Below, piece after piece: positions 59,813-64,000 of a stretch of DNA of 64,000 nucleotides. Within the stretch, counting starts at the first letter, position 1, and every line of letters starts with the position of its first letter. The stretch covers positions 3,286,001 to 3,350,000 of the forward strand of contig NZ_CP077800.1 in the NCBI RefSeq assembly GCF_019112525.1, in the 5' to 3' direction. The notes under the pieces were generated by a model that worked only from the letters and a program-made list of their open reading frames with translations, was not told where the DNA came from and did no database searches. The stretch comes from Modestobacter sp. L9-4. Lineage in GTDB: Bacteria > Actinomycetota > Actinomycetes > Mycobacteriales > Geodermatophilaceae. Made by a program: the position numbers and the translations under genes.

Positions 59813-60736
59813 GTGATCGACGCGCCGGCCGGGCTGCTGCGCCGGGCAGCCACCTCCGAGCTCCACCTGCCGGAGGGGGTCGGCGCGCACCTGCCCGGGA
59901 CGCTGCTGGCCGTGCTGGCCGCGGTCCTCTTCGGGGTGGGGTCGGTGCTGCAGCACGAGGGCGTGGTCGCCGCCCGGCGCAGCGGCGGGCTGGGCGTGCG
60001 GTCGCTGGTCCGCCAGCGGGTGTGGGTGGCCGGGCAGTCGACGACGGTGGTCGGCAGCCTGGCGCACGTGGCGGCGCTGTCCCTCGCCCCGGTCGGGATC
60101 GTGCAGCCGGTGCTCGCCGGCGCGCTGGTGGTCGCGCTCCTGGTGCGGACCCTGCGCACCGGGCACCGGCTGGGGCGCGGGGAGCTGGCCGGTGCCTCGC
60201 TCACCGTCGCCGGGCTGGCGGTCTTCCTGGCCGCCGCGCGCCCGGCGCCGGGGGAGTCGTCGCGGCTGCCGGCGTGGCAGGCGGTGGTCGTCGCCGTGCT
60301 GCTGGTGCTGGTGGTGGTCGCGCTGGCCGCCCGGTTCGGCCACGGCAGCACGGGCGCGCTGGGCTGCGGCGTCACCGGCGGGCTGGCTGCGGGGGTGGCG
60401 GCCGTGCTGGTGTCGGCGGCGTTCAAGGTGGTCGACCAGTCCGGTCTCGGCCACGCCCTCACCGGTCCCGAGGTCGCCGGCGCGGTCGTGGCCGCGGTGG
60501 CGGCGCAGGTGGGCGCCCAGCAGGCCTACAGCCGCGGCTCGCTGTCGTGGTCGCTGCCCGCGCTGGTGGTGGTCGACCCGGCGGCCGCACTCCCGGCCGC
60601 CCGGGTGCTGCTCGGTGAGCGGCTCGAGCCCGGGCACGCGCTGGTCTGGGCGCCGGCCGGGCTGGTCGCCGTCCTGGGCATCGTGCTGCTGACCCGCAGC
60701 GAGGAGCACCCGCACCGCGAGGCGCGCGCCGGCTGA
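59813..60736 (+). CDS. DMT-superfamily transporter
   Basis: 307 residues, about nine to ten membrane spans in EamA-like repeats (VLAAVLFGVGSVLQHEGV; HVAALSLAPVGIVQPVLAGALVVALL; PALVVVDPAAALPAARVLLGERL). GVGSVLQ and APVGIVQP match the DMT subgroup seen in actinobacteria. Substrate unknown. GTG start. Confidence 0.87.
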   Translation: MIDAPAGLLRRAATSELHLPEGVGAHLPGTLLAVLAAVLFGVGSVLQHEGVVAARRSGGLGVRSLVRQRVWVAGQSTTVVGSLAHVAALSLAPVGIVQPVLAGALVVALLVRTLRTGHRLGRGELAGASLTVAGLAVFLAAARPAPGESSRLPAWQAVVVAVLLVLVVVALAARFGHGSTGALGCGVTGGLAAGVAAVLVSAAFKVVDQSGLGHALTGPEVAGAVVAAVAAQVGAQQAYSRGSLSWSLPALVVVDPAAALPAARVLLGERLEPGHALVWAPAGLVAVLGIVLLTRSEEHPHREARAG

Positions 60737-60740
60737 CGGC

Positions 60741-61411
<671 letters not shown>

Positions 61412-61415
<4 letters not shown>

Positions 61416-63916
61416 GACGGCACCGCCACCGGCGCCTCGGCCAGGGCGAGGGAGACGACCATGGTGAGCCCGCCGCCGGGGGTGTCCTCAGCGGTCAGCG
61501 TCCCGCCCATGGCCTCGGTGAGCCCGCGCGCCACCGCCAGGCCGAGCCCCACACCCTGACCGGCCGGGGCGTCGCCGAGCCGCTGGAAGGGGGCGAACAC
61601 CCGCTCGCGGTCGGCCGGGCGCACGCCGGGTCCGCGGTCGACGACGCGCACCTCGACCCGGCCGGCGGCCGCGCCCGTGCGCACGTCGACCGGGCCGCGG
61701 GCCGCGTGCCGGGTGGCGTTGTCGGCGAGGTTGGCGACCACCCGCTCGAGCAGGCCGGGGTCGGCCAGCGCGGGCGGGACGTCGTCGGGTGCGGTGACCC
61801 GCACCCGGGCGCGCTGCTCCTCGTCCAGCCAGGACAGTGCGGCGTGCACCACCGAGGTGAGGTCGGCCGGGGCGCTGACCGGGGTGAGGGCGCCGGACTG
61901 CAGCCGGCTCATGTCCAGCAGGTTGTCGACCAGGCCGGTGAGCCGGTCGGCGGACTCGTCGACGGTGGCGATCAGCTCGGTGCGGTCGTCGTCGGTGAGC
62001 GCCAGGTCGGTCGAGCGCAGCGCGGAGGAGGCGGCCTTGATACCGGCCAGCGGGGTGCGGAGGTCGTGGCTGACCGCGGCGAGCAGCGCGGTGCGCATGC
62101 TGTTGCCGGCCGCCAGCCGGTCGACCTCGGCGGCCTGCGCGGCCAGCCGTCCCTGCTGCAGCGCGACGGCGGCCTGCTCGGCGAAGGCCACCAGCACCCG
62201 CCGCTCGCTGGCGGGCAGGGTGCGCCCGCACAGCTGCAGGGTGAGGGCGTCGGTCACCTCGATCTCCTCGGGCTGCTCGCCGTCCGGGGCGCCGCAGGCG
62301 CCCACGGTGCGGTCGCCGTCGGCGGTCTGCTCGACCATGGTCACCGAGCGCAGCCCGAACGCCTCGCGCACCTGCTCCAGCAGCGCGGGCAGCGCCCGGT
62401 CACCGGCGAGCACCGAGCGGGAGAGCGAGGCCAGCAGCGCCGTCTCGGCGGCGGCGCGGGCCGCGGCGGTGGCCCGCCGGGCCGAGCGGTCGACGACGGT
62501 GGCCACCGCGACCGCCACGACCAGGTAGCCGGCCAGCGCCACGATGTCGTCGAGCCGGCCGATGGTGAACCGGTGCGTGGGCTGGGTGAAGAACCAGTTC
62601 TCGGCCAGCCCGCCGACGACCGCGGCCAGCACCGCCGGCAGCAGCCCGCCGACCAGCGCGACGGTGACGACGAGCAGCAGGAAGACCAGCAGCACGCTGG
62701 CCAGTGAGATGGCGGACCCGGCGGCGAGGCAGAGGGCGGTCACCGCCGGGACGCCGGCCAGCGCCAGCACGGCACCGGCCCAGCGGCGGCGGGCGGTGAG
62801 CGCGCCGGTCAGCGGTGGCAGCCGCCAGCCGCGGGAGCCGGCGGCGGAGTGGGTGACGATGTGCACGTCGATCTCACCGGAGGCGGCGATCACCTCACCG
62901 CCGATCCCGCCGCGCAGTGCGCGCGCCCAGCGGGAGCGCCGGCTGGTGCCGACGACGAGCTGGGTGGCGTCGACGCCGCGGGCGAAGTCGAGCAGCGTCG
63001 CCGCCACGTGGTCGCCGACCACCTGGTGGTAGCTGCCGCCGAGGCTCTCGACCAGCGCCCGCTGGGCCTGCAGCGACTCGGGGGAGGCACCGGCAAGGCC
63101 GTCGGAGCTCAGGACGTGGACGGCGAACAGCGCGCCGGTGCCCGAGCGACGGGCGACCCGGGCGGCGCGGCGGATCAGCGTCTCGCCCTCGGGCCCCCCG
63201 GTCAGCGCCACGACGACCCGCTCGCGGGCCTCCCAGACGTGGTCGATGTCGTGCTCGCTGCGGTAGCGCCGCAGCCCCTCGTCGACCCGGTCGGCCAGCC
63301 ACAGCAGCGCCAGCTCCCGCAGCGCGGTGAGGTTGCCGACCCGGAAGTAGTTGCCCATGGCGGCGTCCACCCGCTCGGCCGGGTAGACGTTGCCGTGCGC
63401 CATCCGCCGCCGCAGCGACTCCGGCGACATGTCCACCAGCTCGACCTGGTCGGCCCGGCGCACCACCTCGTCGGGCACGGTCTCCTGCTGGACGACGCCG
63501 GTGATCTGCGCGACGACGTCGGTCAGGCTCTCCAGGTGCTGCACGTTGACGGTGCTCAGCACGCTGATGCCGGCGGCGAGCAGCTCCTCGACGTCCTGCC
63601 AGCGCTTGGCGTTGCGTGAGCCGGGGGCGTTGGTGTGCGCCAGCTCGTCGATGAATACCAGGTCCGGGCGGCGCGCCCGCACGCCGTCGACGTCCAGCTC
63701 GGTCAGGGTGACGCCGCGGTGGGTCACCTCCGCGCGAGGGACGACCTCCAGGCCCTGCACCTGCGCGAGCGTGCGCGGCCGGCCGTGGGTCTCCACCAGC
63801 CCGATGACGACGTCCTCGCCGCGGTCCCGCCGGCGGGCGGCCTCACCGAGGGCGGCGAAGGTCTTCCCGACGCCGGGGGCGGCGCCCAGGTAGATGCGCA
63901 GGGTGCCGCGGGCCAT
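61412..63916 (-). CDS. kdpD: KdpD sensor histidine kinase
   Basis: 834 residues. KdpD N-terminal domain with Walker A GAAPGVGKT (11-19) and VFIDELAHTN; universal-stress-like domain (about 225-345); four membrane spans (about 365-480, DUF4118); GAF-like region; HisKA with His617 in VSHDLRTPL; ATPase N box NLADNATRHA and G box. Senses K+ limitation. ATG start. kdpFABC would be off the right edge, upstream on this strand; the last 84 bp of the window hold no gene. Confidence 0.97.
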
Positions 63917-64000
63917 GCCCCCATGATCGTCGCGTCCGGCGCGGAGGTGGTGGCGCCGGGCGTCAGGAACGCGTCAAGACCACCCGGACGAGCTGGGGTC

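Overview
This is a 64 kb stretch of a very GC-rich (by eye about 73-75% GC) actinobacterial chromosome. The evidence is frequent GTG starts, start/stop overlaps of the GTGA and ATGA type, an ftsE-ftsX-smpB cell-division/ribosome-rescue block, a tmRNA whose tag (ADSSQRDFALAA) closely resembles the mycobacterial one, a mycothiol-synthase-like tandem acetyltransferase, and an actinobacterial cysteine-rich leader peptide. The gene mix points to the Geodermatophilaceae (Blastococcus, Modestobacter, Geodermatophilus); that placement is inference. No prophage, CRISPR array, plasmid backbone or insertion sequence is visible. Most of the window is ordinary chromosome.

Layout. 1-4322: the end of a sugar ABC importer operon (binding protein cut by the window edge, two permeases) with a GH1 beta-glucosidase, in the order of the Streptomyces cebEFG-bglC cluster. 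4387-8155: two tiny proteins, a PAS-GGDEF-EAL protein, a PT-repeat lipoprotein and a small membrane protein. 8202-13130: prfB, ftsE, ftsX and smpB, with a DUF559 nuclease-like gene and three 57-bp palindromic elements sitting between ftsX and smpB. 13135-20332: oxidoreductase, VOC protein, tandem GNAT, a TetR-MFS drug-efflux operon with a clear operator, CorA and tmRNA. 20338-28144: DUF808 protein, divergent LysR/MFS pair, MetE-like protein, two-component system and a serine hydrolase. 28157-36025: fasciclin lipoprotein plus membrane molybdopterin oxidoreductase, aldo/keto reductase, GH63 glucosylglycerate-hydrolase-like enzyme, amino-acid permease and a K+ channel. 36084-43906: divergent MarR/MMPL pair with operator, patatin, divergent MarR/YceI, and a MauE-DsbA disulfide pair. 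44108-50971: TypA, a DUF5994 protein, an epimerase, a flavin reductase-methyltransferase operon, and a TauE/SafE permease preceded by a cysteine-rich leader peptide. 51107-54269: MFS, then Pit phosphate permease with its DUF47 partner and a PHO-box-like site. 54372-58710: a copper module (CopC-CopD fusion, YcnI, SCO1, and an unknown His-rich membrane protein). 58964-63916: M23 peptidase, DMT transporter, KdpE and KdpD; kdpFABC would lie beyond the right edge.

How the genes work together. Several local control circuits can be read directly: a TetR operator overlapping the -35 of an apparently leaderless tetR promoter; a MarR operator in a 59-bp divergent gap; PhoP-type 11-bp direct repeats upstream of the Pit genes; and a Cys-codon-rich leader upstream of a sulfur-type permease. 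Two repeat families stand out. The first is a 57-bp element, two 17-mers in inverted orientation exactly 40 bp apart, clustered around the DUF559 gene. The second is a 57-59 bp stem-loop that always starts exactly one base after a TGA stop codon and has a partly conserved loop (five copies). These repeats, the leader peptide and the unknown copper-module protein are the best leads for something not yet described.
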